Below are positions 16,808 through 25,149 of a stretch of DNA of 64,000 nt, piece after piece (position 1 is the first letter of the stretch; each line of letters starts with the position of its first letter). Where the stretch lies: contig NZ_JADMLG010000007.1 in assembly GCF_015674855.1 (NCBI RefSeq), forward strand, positions 62,001 to 126,000, given 5' to 3'. Position numbers and translations under genes: made by a program. Under the pieces are notes generated by a model. That model was given only the letters and a program-made list of their open reading frames with translations, was not told the origin of the DNA and did no database searches. The DNA comes from Nocardia bovistercoris. GTDB lineage: Bacteria > Actinomycetota > Actinomycetes > Mycobacteriales > Mycobacteriaceae.

Positions 16808-17602
16808 TCAGCGGCGCGCGACCAGCAAGGTCTGGGTCCCGCGGCCGAGTGGTCCGCGCTCGTCGAACAGCGCGGTTTCCGCCATGCCTATCCCGTGCGG
16901 CTGCGGGTAGGTGACGGCGTCGAGGCAGACCCATTCCCCGACGGGTTGGCGGTGCAGGGTCACCGTCAGGTCGGTGTTGATGAACAGGTGACTGTCCCAG
17001 TCGAGCACCGCGCTCACGCCGTTGCCGGAGTCGGCGGCGGCCAGCGTCCGTTCCAGCGGGCTCGGGGTGGTGCCCGCGACGATGGGATGCTTCAGGCGAA
17101 TCCAGCAGATCGCCGGACCCGGTTCGGCGAAAGATCCGGTGACGAAACGGTATTCGATGGCGGTGTGGAAGCCCACCGGTTGATTCGACGGGAACGGTGC
17201 GGGTTCGGCCGCGTGCTCGGGTCCGGGCCGCGCTCCGGTCGGCAGAAACATCTCGGGCAGTTCGAGTTTCGGCTCGGCGAGTTTGAAACGCCAAGCGTTG
17301 GCGGTCATCACGGGTCCGCGGTCGGTGGAAAGGATGGCCTGCACGAGTTCCACCGACCGCCCGGGACGCGCCACCTTCGTCTCCACGGTGAGCGGCGCCA
17401 GCGGCACCGGCCCCAGGATTTCCACCGCGACCCGCCCCACCTGGAAACCCTCCCTCGGCTCGCACCGCTCGATGGCGTGGCCGAGCAGCGCCGAAGGCGG
17501 ACCGCCGTGCTGGGCGTCGGGCGACCACGGCCCCCGGGTCGACTCGGTGGAGAAGTAGCGGCCCGGCTGCTCCGGGTCGGGCAGGTAGAAGGCGTCGCTC
17601 AC
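16808..17602 (-). CDS. Acyl-CoA thioesterase family protein (double hot-dog)
   Basis: A 264-aa protein of the TesB-like/DUF acyl-CoA thioesterase group. It contains GPWSPDAQHGGPPSALLGHAI near the N-terminus and FRV-like ETKVARPGRSVELVQAIL in the first hot-dog half. The second half has WDSHLFINTDLTVTLHRQPVGEWVCLD. The GTG at 17602 was chosen because the protein then begins just before the conserved FYLP..GRYF region. An ATG at 17713 gives a longer frame, but its extra N-terminus is encoded by a duplicated piece of the neighbouring ketosynthase 3' end. It lies 150 bases downstream of the KAS gene on the same strand, compatible with a lipid-related role. Confidence 0.75.
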   Translation of the reverse strand: MSDAFYLPDPEQPGRYFSTESTRGPWSPDAQHGGPPSALLGHAIERCEPREGFQVGRVAVEILGPVPLAPLTVETKVARPGRSVELVQAILSTDRGPVMTANAWRFKLAEPKLELPEMFLPTGARPGPEHAAEPAPFPSNQPVGFHTAIEYRFVTGSFAEPGPAICWIRLKHPIVAGTTPSPLERTLAAADSGNGVSAVLDWDSHLFINTDLTVTLHRQPVGEWVCLDAVTYPQPHGIGMAETALFDERGPLGRGTQTLLVARR

Positions 17603-17668
17603 GTTCGTCGTCCGTCCCTCGGGCCGTCGGCGTTCTTCCGCGGCATTGTCGGTTCGCCCACCGATTCT

Positions 17669-17759
17669 GCTACGCACGTCCGCGCGCGGATTCAGGGCAG
17701 TAGAGCCGCACATCCAGGCCTGACTTCTAGCTACGCCCGCCCGCGCGCGGATTCAGGCC
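17669..17759. repeat. Direct duplication of the ketosynthase gene 3' end
   Basis: The 30 bases at 17730-17759 include the stop codon of the KAS gene and match 17669-17698 at 27 of 30 positions; the two copies are 61 bases apart. This looks like a small local duplication. It creates an apparent N-terminal extension (MCGSTALNPRADV) for the thioesterase frame that should not be taken as coding. Confidence 0.55.
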
Positions 17760-19006
17760 CGGCCGAACGCGAGCGCGACGTTGTGCCCGCCGAAACCGAA
17801 GGAGTTGTTGACCGCATAGTCCACGCGCTGCGGTCGGGCCGCGCCCGCGACGACGTCCAATTCGATCTTCGGGTCGAGATTGTCGAGGTTGAGGGTGGGC
17901 GGCACCTTCCCGTCGCGCACGGTCAACAGCGTGAGGATCGATTCCAGCGCGCCGACCGCGCCGATCGAATGCCCCAGCGCCGATTTGGGCGCGTAAACCG
18001 ACGCGTCGGGGGTGACCGCGGCGATGGCCTCGGCTTCGGAGGCGTCGCCGATGGAGGTCGAGGTGGCGTGCGCGTTCACGTGTCCGATATCGGCGGGCCG
18101 GAGTCCCGCGGTGCGGATGGCCGCGCGCATGGCGCGGGCCGCGCCGCGGCCGCCCGGTTCGGAGGCCACGATGTGGTATGCGTCGGAGGTGATGCCCGCG
18201 CCGAGCACCCGGCCGTGCACCCGCGCGCCCCTGGCCCGTGCGTGCCGCTCGGATTCGAGGACGAGCAGCGCGCCCGCCTCGCCGAACACGAAGCCGTCGC
18301 GATCCCGGTCGAAGGGCCGCGACGCCCGGTGCGGTTCGTCGTTGCGGGTGCTCATCGCGCGCATCATGGCGAAACTCGCGATGGGCACGGCGTGGATGTG
18401 GCCTTCGACGCCGCCCGCGACCACCACGTCCGCCTCGCCGGTGCGGATCAGCCGCCAGGCGTGCGCGATGGCCTCCGAACCCGACGAGCACGCCGAGACG
18501 GGCGCGAACACCCCGGCTTTGGCGCCGATCTCGAGTCCGACGGTGGCGGCGGGGCCGTTGGGCATGATCATCGGCACCGAGGCGGGCGACACCCTGCGGT
18601 AGCCGCCCGCGCGCATGGCGTCGACGGCTTCGATGAGCGCGTCCGCGCCGCCGAGTCCGGTGCCGATGGCGACGGCGAGCCGTTCGCCGTCCACACCCGG
18701 CGCGCCCGCGGCTCGCCAGACATCGCGGCCGAGTACCAGCGCCAACTGTTCGACGTAGGAAAGGCGCCGTCGTTCGATCCGGGTCAATCGGTCGCCGGGA
18801 TGGGAGCGCAGCGGGCCGCCGATGCGGACCGGCAGGTCGAATTCGGTCACGAAGTCCGCTTCGAGCTCGCGGATGCCGCTGCGGCCTTCCAACAGCTGTG
18901 ACCAGGTGGTATCCGCGTCGTCGGCGAGTGCGGTGGTGGCGGCGTAGCCGGTGACGACGACCGAGTCCGTAGTTTCTGAAGCGATTGGTACAGTCACGGA
19001 TGTCAT
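17753..19006 (-). CDS. Beta-ketoacyl-ACP synthase, KasB/KAS II type
   Basis: A 417-aa thiolase-fold ketosynthase. The catalytic triad is visible: C173 in SACSSGSEA, H313 in NAHATST and H346 in KSALGHSIGA. The C-terminal NSFGFGGHN is also present. In mycolata KasA/KasB extend acyl-ACP chains of the mycolic-acid FAS-II cycle and normally sit next to acpM and accD6. Here the gene stands alone, facing away from a TetR gene with a perfect operator in between, so it may be a specialised or inducible paralogue. The ATG at 19006 is the natural start. Confidence 0.85.
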   Translation of the reverse strand: MTSVTVPIASETTDSVVVTGYAATTALADDADTTWSQLLEGRSGIRELEADFVTEFDLPVRIGGPLRSHPGDRLTRIERRRLSYVEQLALVLGRDVWRAAGAPGVDGERLAVAIGTGLGGADALIEAVDAMRAGGYRRVSPASVPMIMPNGPAATVGLEIGAKAGVFAPVSACSSGSEAIAHAWRLIRTGEADVVVAGGVEGHIHAVPIASFAMMRAMSTRNDEPHRASRPFDRDRDGFVFGEAGALLVLESERHARARGARVHGRVLGAGITSDAYHIVASEPGGRGAARAMRAAIRTAGLRPADIGHVNAHATSTSIGDASEAEAIAAVTPDASVYAPKSALGHSIGAVGALESILTLLTVRDGKVPPTLNLDNLDPKIELDVVAGAARPQRVDYAVNNSFGFGGHNVALAFGRA

Positions 19007-19012
19007 GAATAC

Positions 19013-19030
19013 CTGTAGCGGTCGCTACAG
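19013..19030. promoter_or_regulatory. Perfect palindromic operator between the KAS and TetR genes
   Basis: CTGTAGCG (19013-19020) and CGCTACAG (19023-19030) are exact complements around GT. The site fills the 31-base gap between the divergent starts at 19006 and 19038, so a bound protein would cover both ribosome-binding or promoter regions. The TetR product at 19038 is the obvious candidate to bind it. Confidence 0.75.
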
Positions 19031-19037
19031 TCAACCC

Positions 19038-19595
19038 ATGCCCCGTCCGCTCGACCACGCCCGGCGCGCCGAACTGCTGCGCGGCGTCGTGGACTACATC
19101 GCCGAACACGGACTCGCCGAACTGTCGCTGCGCCCGCTGGCCGCAGCCCTCGGCACCAGCTCCCGCATGCTGATCTACTACTTCGGCACCAAGGAGGAAC
19201 TGCTCGTCCAAGCGCTCGCCACCCAGCGCCCCGATATCGCCGCGCTGTTCGCTGGCGTCACCGACGCCGCCGCGCTGCGGGCGAGCCTGATCGCCTTCTG
19301 CGAATCGAGCCTGACCGGCGCGGGCGCGACCAGCGTGCGGGTGCTGCTGCAAGTGCTCGGCGCGGCGTGCGCGCCGTCGAGCCCCTACGACCGCTACGCC
19401 GTCGACGCCATCGCCGCGTTCGTCGCGGCGCTCTCTGCCGCACTGGCCCGCATCGAGACCATCGACGATCCCGAAGCCGTTGCCACACTGCTCATCTCCG
19501 GCCTGCGTGGCATCATCCAGGATCAGTTGATCACCGGCGATGTGGAGCGGACCACCCGTGCGGGCCTGCGCTTGGTCGAGCAGAACATTCGGTAG
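19038..19595 (+). CDS. TetR family regulator divergent from the ketosynthase gene
   Basis: A 185-aa TetR protein. The DNA-binding domain is at about residues 8-55 (ARRAELLRGVVDYIAEHG, then LRPLAAALGTSSRMLIYYFGTKEELL), and the C-terminal domain ends TRAGLRLVEQNIR. The ATG at 19038 lies 7 bases after a perfect palindrome that is probably its operator. The expected role is repression of itself and of the KasB-like gene, relieved by an acyl or antibiotic-like ligand; the ligand cannot be told from sequence. Confidence 0.82.
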   Translation: MPRPLDHARRAELLRGVVDYIAEHGLAELSLRPLAAALGTSSRMLIYYFGTKEELLVQALATQRPDIAALFAGVTDAAALRASLIAFCESSLTGAGATSVRVLLQVLGAACAPSSPYDRYAVDAIAAFVAALSAALARIETIDDPEAVATLLISGLRGIIQDQLITGDVERTTRAGLRLVEQNIR

Positions 19596-19851
19596 CCGCA
19601 CGCGGCAACGCATTCCGCGACCACGCTCGGCAAACCGCGGTCGACTGTGCCGCCGTCGCGTGTCGCGCTCGGCGTGTCGGTGGCCCACATGTGGTGGGCG
19701 CGAACGGGTCTGCGGGATCGCGGGGTGCGCGGTATGCTCTCGGCAACAAGCGGGCTGCCGGGGAGCTTCGCTTCCGAAGTCACACTTGGATCGGCCGGGG
19801 CCCTTTCGCGCGCGTTGGGGTACGCGGTCGGAAAAGGGCTGGGAAGTGTCA

Positions 19852-21018
19852 ATGCAACCTGTCGAATTCGGTCGTGAACTGCGCAGACGGCGTGTCGAGC
19901 GTGGGATGAGCCTCGGTGCTCTCGCCAAACTCGTGCACTACAGCAAGAGTCATCTGAGCAGAATCGAGAACGGGATAAAGCGCCCGTCCGAGCAACTGTC
20001 GGGCGCATGCGATCGGGAGTTGGGCGCCTGCGGTGCGCTCATCGCCTCGGCGCAGACCGCCGCGACGGAGGAGGCCGAACCGGGTCGTCCGGTGCGGTCC
20101 GAATCGCCGCGCCCGCGTGCCGTTTCCGCCGAGATGCTGCCCGGCTTGCGTGAGATGTTCAGGTGCGCGCGGGCAATGGGGCGAACGAACAGTCCGAGTC
20201 TGGTGCTGCCGACGGTGCGCGGCATGATCGTCACCGCGGAGAACGCCGCGGCGCACAGTACCGGCAAACAGCGTCGAGACCTGTTGCTGCACGGTGCCCG
20301 GATCGCGGAATTCGCGGGCTGGATGGCCCAGGAACGCGGCGACGATGTCGACACCCTCCGGTGGACCGAGCACGCGGTCACGCTCGCGTCGGCCGCGGGC
20401 GACAAGCAGATGGGCAGTTACGCGTTCGTGCGCCGGGCGGTGGTGAGCCTGTACCACCGCGATCCCGCCGAAACCGTCGGACTGACCGAACGGATCTACG
20501 CCGACCACGCCGTCCACCCGCGGATTCGCTGGCTGGCCGCGCTCGGCGCCGCGCAGGGATACGCCATCGGCAAGGACAAGAAGAAGGCCACGCTCGCGCT
20601 GGATCACGCGGCGACACTTTACGACGCCGTGCGCCGCTGCGGCGAAGGCGAGCAACTCGGCCCTTCGGCGTTGCTGCACGACCGCCCGATCTTCATCCAG
20701 GCGTGGTGCCACTACGATCTGGGCGACCTCGACGCCGCCGCGGAGCTGTTCGAGCGCGCCATGTCGTCGTGCCCGCCGAGCTCCGACCGGGATCGTGCGC
20801 GTTTCGGCACCCGGCACGCCCTCGTGCACGCGGCGCGCGGGGAACCGCGGCGCGCGTGCGAACTGATCGCGCCGCTGCTCGAGCTGATCACTGTGCTCGA
20901 TTCGGCCACGATCCGCGCTGATCTGCGCATTCTCTCGGGCGCGCTGCACCGGCGCAGCGACGATCCCGCGGTGCGGGCGATCCTCCCCGCGCTCGCGGGC
21001 GCGTTGTCCAGGTCCTGA
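19852..21018 (+). CDS. XRE-type HTH regulator with TPR-like C-terminal domain
   Basis: A 388-aa regulator. The N-terminal lambda-repressor-type helix-turn-helix covers about residues 4-50 (FGRELRRRRVERGMSLGALAK, then SKSHLSRIENGIKRPS). The rest is helical and alanine-rich with repeat-like segments (LDHAATLYDAVRRCGEG, DLDAAAELFERAMSSC), consistent with tetratricopeptide repeats, as in many actinobacterial developmental or stress regulators. The ATG at 19852 has GGGAAG before it; an in-frame GTG 6 bases upstream is possible. It is followed 187 bases later by a small LuxR-type protein on the same strand. The 256-base gap before it holds no recognised feature. Confidence 0.78.
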   Translation: MQPVEFGRELRRRRVERGMSLGALAKLVHYSKSHLSRIENGIKRPSEQLSGACDRELGACGALIASAQTAATEEAEPGRPVRSESPRPRAVSAEMLPGLREMFRCARAMGRTNSPSLVLPTVRGMIVTAENAAAHSTGKQRRDLLLHGARIAEFAGWMAQERGDDVDTLRWTEHAVTLASAAGDKQMGSYAFVRRAVVSLYHRDPAETVGLTERIYADHAVHPRIRWLAALGAAQGYAIGKDKKKATLALDHAATLYDAVRRCGEGEQLGPSALLHDRPIFIQAWCHYDLGDLDAAAELFERAMSSCPPSSDRDRARFGTRHALVHAARGEPRRACELIAPLLELITVLDSATIRADLRILSGALHRRSDDPAVRAILPALAGALSRS

Positions 21019-21205
21019 AACTTGTTTGCCGGTTGCCGCTTCGGAAGTGGCAACGCCGCGCGGGAACGGGCAACAGGCAACACCTTTCGCGCGCGGCGTT
21101 TCGGTCGGATGCTGGAAGAAAGCCAGCGATCCGGACCGGGAGGGGTCCGGGCCGGTGCGCGCCCGCTGCACACGGGCGAGGAATCTTTCGGCAAAGGGAT
21201 GGAAG

Positions 21206-21490
21206 ATGAGTGTCGTAGTCGATTATGGGGACGATTCGGGAACACGCGGGCCCGTGGGGCGTAAGCGTCCGGTGCTGAGCGATCGCGAGGTCGAGGTGTT
21301 GTTGGCGTGGATCGCGTCGGATTCGAAGGTGGAAGTGGGTCGCCGCCTTTATATCTCGCTCGGAACGGTGAACACGCATCTGTCGCGGATCAGGGACAAG
21401 TACGCGGCGGTTGGGCGGCCCGCGCCGACGAAGGCCGCGTTGATGGCGCGGGCATTGCAGGACACTCTCATCGTGCTCGAGGACCTCTGA
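21206..21490 (+). CDS. Small LuxR-type HTH protein, 94 aa
   Basis: A 94-residue protein made almost entirely of a LuxR/FixJ (GerE-type) helix-turn-helix: LSDREVEVLLAWIASDSK, then VGRRLYISLGTVNTHLSRIRDKYAAVGR. It has no receiver or ligand domain, only a ~22-residue leader. AAAGGGATGGAAG precedes the ATG. The conserved hydrophobic and TVxxHhxxI-type positions are present, so it should bind DNA. It may partner with, or be controlled by, the XRE protein encoded just upstream. Confidence 0.8.
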   Translation: MSVVVDYGDDSGTRGPVGRKRPVLSDREVEVLLAWIASDSKVEVGRRLYISLGTVNTHLSRIRDKYAAVGRPAPTKAALMARALQDTLIVLEDL

Positions 21491-21597
21491 CGCGGTAGTC
21501 CTCGCGGGTGCGGGCTTGCCGGTTGTTCGCCCCGGTGTCGTGGCGGCAGCCGACCGGTCCGTTCTCTGAGGATCGAACGCCGAATTCTGTCCTATAA

Positions 21598-21613
21598 GTG
21601 CGCACGTGCGCAC
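21598..21613. promoter_or_regulatory. Perfect 16-bp palindrome upstream of the MFS/ArsR pair
   Basis: GTGCGCAC occurs twice in tandem at 21598-21613, and the whole 16 bases is its own complement. TATAAG just before it (21593-21598) could be a -10 box, so a protein here would block transcription. It is 46 bases before the MFS start. The ArsR-family regulator of the same operon is the likely binder. Confidence 0.6.
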
Positions 21614-21659
21614 ATGAAGGATAGTCTGGGGCGGTCGGTTCGACACGAGAGGTTTCGCC

Positions 21660-22895
21660 GTGCTCGCAGTGCTCGGAAATCAGGTGTTCCGGCGGCTGTT
21701 CGCCGCCCAGGTCGTCGCGCTGGTCGGCACGGGACTGCTCACCGTCGCGCTCGGCCTGCTCGCCTACGACCTGGCGGGCGGCGACGCCGGCGCGGTACTC
21801 GGCACGGCGCTGGCGATCAAGATGATCGCCTACGTCGGCGTCGCACCCGTGATCGCGGCGGTCACCGAATGGTTGCCGCGCCGGGCGCTGCTGGTCGGCG
21901 CCGACGCGGTGCGCGCGAGCGTCGCGGTGCTGCTGCCGTTCGTCGACCAGGTCTGGCAGATCTACGCGCTGATCTTCGTCCTGCAAGCCGCATCGGCGAC
22001 CTTCACGCCCGCGTTCCAGTCGGTGATCCCGTCGGTGCTGGTCGACGCGAAGGACTACACGCGCGCGCTGTCGCTGTCACGGCTCGCCTACGACCTGGAG
22101 GCGGTGCTGTCACCGCTGCTCGCGGCGGCGCTGCTCACCGTGATCGGATACCAGTCGCTGTTCGTCGGCACCGTCCTCGGCTTCCTCGGCTCGGCCCTGC
22201 TCGTGGTGCGCACCCCGCTGCCCGCCCTGCCCGCGCCCGACCGGTCATACTCACTCGCCGATCGGATTCTCGCGGGCGCGCGGGTGATGGGGCGACGACC
22301 AGAATTGCGCGCCCTGCTGGCGATGAATCTGGTGGTCGCCGCCGGGACCGCGCCGGTGCTGACGAACACCGTCGTCTACGTCCGTGACCTGCTCGGCTCC
22401 ACCGATATCGGCGTCGCGGCCGCCCTCGGCTGCTTCGGCGCCGGATCGATGCTGGTCGCGCTGATGATCCCGCGCGTACTCGCCGCGGCGCCGGACCGCA
22501 CGGTGATGCTCGCGGGCTGCGCGGTGATCGCGGTCGGACTGGTCGCACTCACCGCGTTCGTCGCGATCCGCCCCGCACCGCCCGCCGGATGGGCGGCGCT
22601 CGGACTGCTGTGGGCGGCGCTCGGCGCGGGCACTTCGCTGGTGCACACGCCTTCGGCGCGGCTGCTGCGCTACGGATCCGAGGAGAGCGAGCGGCGGGCG
22701 GTCTTCACCGCGCAATTCTCCCTGTCGCACGCCTGCTACCTGCTCACCTATCCGGTGGCGGGGGTGCTCGGCGCGCACGCCGGTCAAGCGATCGCGGTCT
22801 CGGCGCTGGCCGTGCCGGCTACACTGGCAGCCATCGCGGCCGCACGTCTGTGGCCCGTGCGCCGGTCCGCCGTCGCAGCCGTGGCGATCCGATGA
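21660..22895 (+). CDS. MFS transporter (probable efflux)
   Basis: A 411-aa major facilitator protein with about twelve hydrophobic segments. The N-terminal part (FRRLFAAQVVALVGTGLLTVALGLLAYDLAG) and the loop TEWLPRRALLVGADAVRA are typical of the MFS-3/enterobactin-exporter-like and NreB-like groups. There is no His-rich C-terminal tail. It starts with GTG, preceded by GAGAGG. The gene overlaps the following ArsR regulator by 4 bases (ATGA), so the two form one operon; the exported substrate may be a metal ion or a small molecule recognised by the regulator. Confidence 0.82.
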   Translation: MLAVLGNQVFRRLFAAQVVALVGTGLLTVALGLLAYDLAGGDAGAVLGTALAIKMIAYVGVAPVIAAVTEWLPRRALLVGADAVRASVAVLLPFVDQVWQIYALIFVLQAASATFTPAFQSVIPSVLVDAKDYTRALSLSRLAYDLEAVLSPLLAAALLTVIGYQSLFVGTVLGFLGSALLVVRTPLPALPAPDRSYSLADRILAGARVMGRRPELRALLAMNLVVAAGTAPVLTNTVVYVRDLLGSTDIGVAAALGCFGAGSMLVALMIPRVLAAAPDRTVMLAGCAVIAVGLVALTAFVAIRPAPPAGWAALGLLWAALGAGTSLVHTPSARLLRYGSEESERRAVFTAQFSLSHACYLLTYPVAGVLGAHAGQAIAVSALAVPATLAAIAAARLWPVRRSAVAAVAIR

Positions 22896-23308
22896 AAGTG
22901 GTGAGGCTCGTGGCCGAGCGCGCCGACGAACCAGCGCCGGTCGGCGTAGGTCTCACCCACCCCGCCGCACGCGGTGCCAGCCTCACCCACCCCACCTCAC
23001 CCGACCGCGCCCGCCTCGACGCCGCCACCGGCATGTTCCAGATGCTCGCCGACTCGACCCGCCTGCACATCCTGTGGCGGCTCAGTCAGGGCGAGGCCGA
23101 CGTCACCGCGCTCGTCGAAGCCTGCGGCGCCTCGCGCACCGCGGTCAGCCAGCATCTGGCCAAACTGCGCTTCACCGGACTGGTCGACACCCGCCGCGAG
23201 GGCCGCCGCGTCATCTACCGCCTGCACGGCGGCCACGTCACCCGCCTGATCCGCGAAGGACTCAGCCACGCCGACCACATCATCACCGGCGAACCACCCC
23301 ACGAATGA
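22892..23308 (+). CDS. ArsR/SmtB family regulator, possible metal sensor
   Basis: A 138-aa winged-helix repressor. The HTH is in the centre (LADSTRLHILWRL, ALVEACGASRTAVSQHLAKLRFTGLV) followed by the wing RREGRRVIYRL. The last helix reads GGHVTRLIREGLSHADH. The spacing of its three histidines matches the alpha-5 metal site of CzrA and NmtR (DxH..H..H), but the first Asp is replaced by Gly. There is no alpha-3 CxC site of the ArsR/CadC type. A zinc, nickel or cobalt sensor controlling the upstream transporter is the best guess. The N-terminal ~40 residues are Pro- and Thr-rich and not part of the fold. Confidence 0.82.
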   Translation: MKVVRLVAERADEPAPVGVGLTHPAARGASLTHPTSPDRARLDAATGMFQMLADSTRLHILWRLSQGEADVTALVEACGASRTAVSQHLAKLRFTGLVDTRREGRRVIYRLHGGHVTRLIREGLSHADHIITGEPPHE

Positions 23309-23396
23309 CAACACCGCACGAATAAGCCCGCACCGCGCGCGAGGCAGGACACCCCGCCGTCCCCCCGGCTGAACTCGAGGGGCACCGAAGGTGTCC

Positions 23397-23491
23397 GGTT
23401 CGCGGCCGTCTCGCGTCCGAGCGGTCGAAACGCATGCGACGAAGTCGCGAGTTTCGACCGCTCGGACGCGAGACCTGAAGGGCCGCGAACC
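23397..23491. repeat. Long two-tier inverted repeat between arsR-type gene and thiC
   Basis: Inner arms of 23 bases, 23409-23431 and 23451-23473, are exact complements. The loop itself holds GCGAC-GAA-GTCGC (23436-23448). Outer arms of 11 bases, 23397-23407 and 23481-23491, are also exact complements. The element fills much of the 216-base gap between convergent genes and could fold into a ~95-base stalk, in RNA or as a cruciform. It may end both transcripts, but it is longer than an ordinary terminator and has no T-run. Confidence 0.75.
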
Positions 23492-23524
23492 CGCGGCGCC
23501 GCAGGCGACGCAAAATAGACACAG

Positions 23525-25141
23525 TCAGACCACGGGCAGATATACCTTGTTGCCGGTTTCGGCGAACTCGGCGGACTTCTCCTCCATGCCCGCCCGCAAC
23601 GCCTCCGAATCCGTCAGCCCCTCGCGCTCGGCGTAGGCCCTGACATCGGCGGAGATGCGCATCGAGCAGAACTTCGGACCGCACATGGAGCAGAAATGCG
23701 CGGTCTTCGCGGGTTCGGCGGGCATGGTTTCGTCGTGGTACTCGCGGGCGGTGTCCGGATCGAGGGCGAGCGCGAACTGGTCGCGCCAGCGGAATTCGAA
23801 ACGGGCCTTGGACAATTCGTTGTCGCGCTCCTGGGCGTGCGGATGCCCCTTGGCGAGGTCGGCGGCGTGCGCGGCGATCTTGTAGGTGATCACGCCGACC
23901 TTGACGTCGTCGCGATCGGGCAGGCCGAGATGCTCCTTCGGGGTGACGTAACACAGCATCGCGGTGCCCGCCTGCGCGATGATCGCCGCGCCGATGGCCG
24001 AGGTGATGTGGTCGTAGGCGGGCGCGATATCGGTGGCGAGCGGCCCGAGCGTGTAGAACGGCGCCTCCTCGCACAGTTCCTCCTCGAGCCGAACGTTCTC
24101 CACGATCTTGTGCATCGGGACATGGCCCGGGCCCTCGATCATCACCTGCACGCCACGGGATTTCGCGATCTTCGTGAGTTCGCCGAGGGTGCGCAGCTCG
24201 GCGAACTGGGCCTCGTCGTTGGCGTCGGCGATGGAACCGGGACGCAGGCCGTCACCGAGGGAAAAGGTCACGTCGTAGGCGGCGAGAATGTCGCAGAGTT
24301 CGGCGAAGTTGGTGTACAGGAACGATTCCCGATGATGGGCCAGACACCACGCGGCCATGATCGAACCGCCGCGCGACACGATCCCGGTGACCCGCCGCGC
24401 CGTCAACGGCACGTAGCGCAGCAGCACCCCCGCGTGCACCGTCATGTAGTCGACACCCTGTTCGCACTGCTCGATCACGGTGTCGCGGTAGATCTCCCAG
24501 GTGAGCGCGGTGGGGTCGCCGCCGACCTTCTCCAGCGCCTGATATATGGGAACGGTGCCGACCGGGACCGGGGAGTTGCGCATGATCCACTCGCGCGTCT
24601 CGTGGATGTTCTTGCCGGTGGACAGATCCATGATGGTGTCGGCGCCCCACCTGGTGGCCCACACCATCTTCTCCACCTCCTCCGCGATCGAGGAGGTGAC
24701 CGCCGAGTTGCCGATATTGGCATTGATCTTCACCAGGAACTTCTTGCCGATGATGGTCGGCTCGAGTTCGGGATGCCGGTGATTGGCCGGAATGACCGCG
24801 CGGCCCGCGGCCACCTCGGCGCGCACCAATTCCGGATCGACGCCCTCGCGCGCGGCGACGAAACGCATCTCCGGGGTGAGCACGCCACGGCGCGCCCAGT
24901 TCAACTGGGTCGCAGGCCCCTCCACCGGCGGTTTCGTCCAGCCGTCGCGCAGCTTCGGCAGGCCGTTCTCGAGATCGATGGCGGCCGAATCATCGGTGTA
25001 CGGACCCGAGGTGTCGTGCACGTCGAAGTGCTCGCCATTGGTGAGATGGATGCGCCGCACCGGAATTCGCAGGTCGTCGAACTCGCGATAGTGTTTGACG
25101 CTGCCCTCGATGGGGCCGGTGGTGACGGACGTGTTCGTCAT
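23525..25141 (-). CDS. thiC: Phosphomethylpyrimidine synthase
   Basis: A 538-aa radical-SAM enzyme that turns aminoimidazole ribotide into HMP-phosphate for thiamine. Visible are PEMRFVAAREG, VKINANIGNSAVTSS, WGADTIMDLSTGKNIHETR, GTVPIYQALEK, the SRGGSIMAAWC segment, VMIEGPGHVPMHKI and TPKEHLGLP. The C-terminal iron-sulfur motif is CSMCGPKFCSM (Cx2Cx4C). Length is normal for actinobacterial ThiC. The ATG at 25141 follows GGGAGGAACAC, whose ribosome site is within reach of the TPP riboswitch immediately upstream. Confidence 0.97.
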   Translation of the reverse strand: MTNTSVTTGPIEGSVKHYREFDDLRIPVRRIHLTNGEHFDVHDTSGPYTDDSAAIDLENGLPKLRDGWTKPPVEGPATQLNWARRGVLTPEMRFVAAREGVDPELVRAEVAAGRAVIPANHRHPELEPTIIGKKFLVKINANIGNSAVTSSIAEEVEKMVWATRWGADTIMDLSTGKNIHETREWIMRNSPVPVGTVPIYQALEKVGGDPTALTWEIYRDTVIEQCEQGVDYMTVHAGVLLRYVPLTARRVTGIVSRGGSIMAAWCLAHHRESFLYTNFAELCDILAAYDVTFSLGDGLRPGSIADANDEAQFAELRTLGELTKIAKSRGVQVMIEGPGHVPMHKIVENVRLEEELCEEAPFYTLGPLATDIAPAYDHITSAIGAAIIAQAGTAMLCYVTPKEHLGLPDRDDVKVGVITYKIAAHAADLAKGHPHAQERDNELSKARFEFRWRDQFALALDPDTAREYHDETMPAEPAKTAHFCSMCGPKFCSMRISADVRAYAEREGLTDSEALRAGMEEKSAEFAETGNKVYLPVV

Positions 25142-25149
25142 GTGTTCCT

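Noticed and set aside
17603..17713. N-terminal extension of the thioesterase from an ATG at 17713
   Set aside because: The extra residues come from a duplicated copy of the KAS gene end and do not resemble the family.
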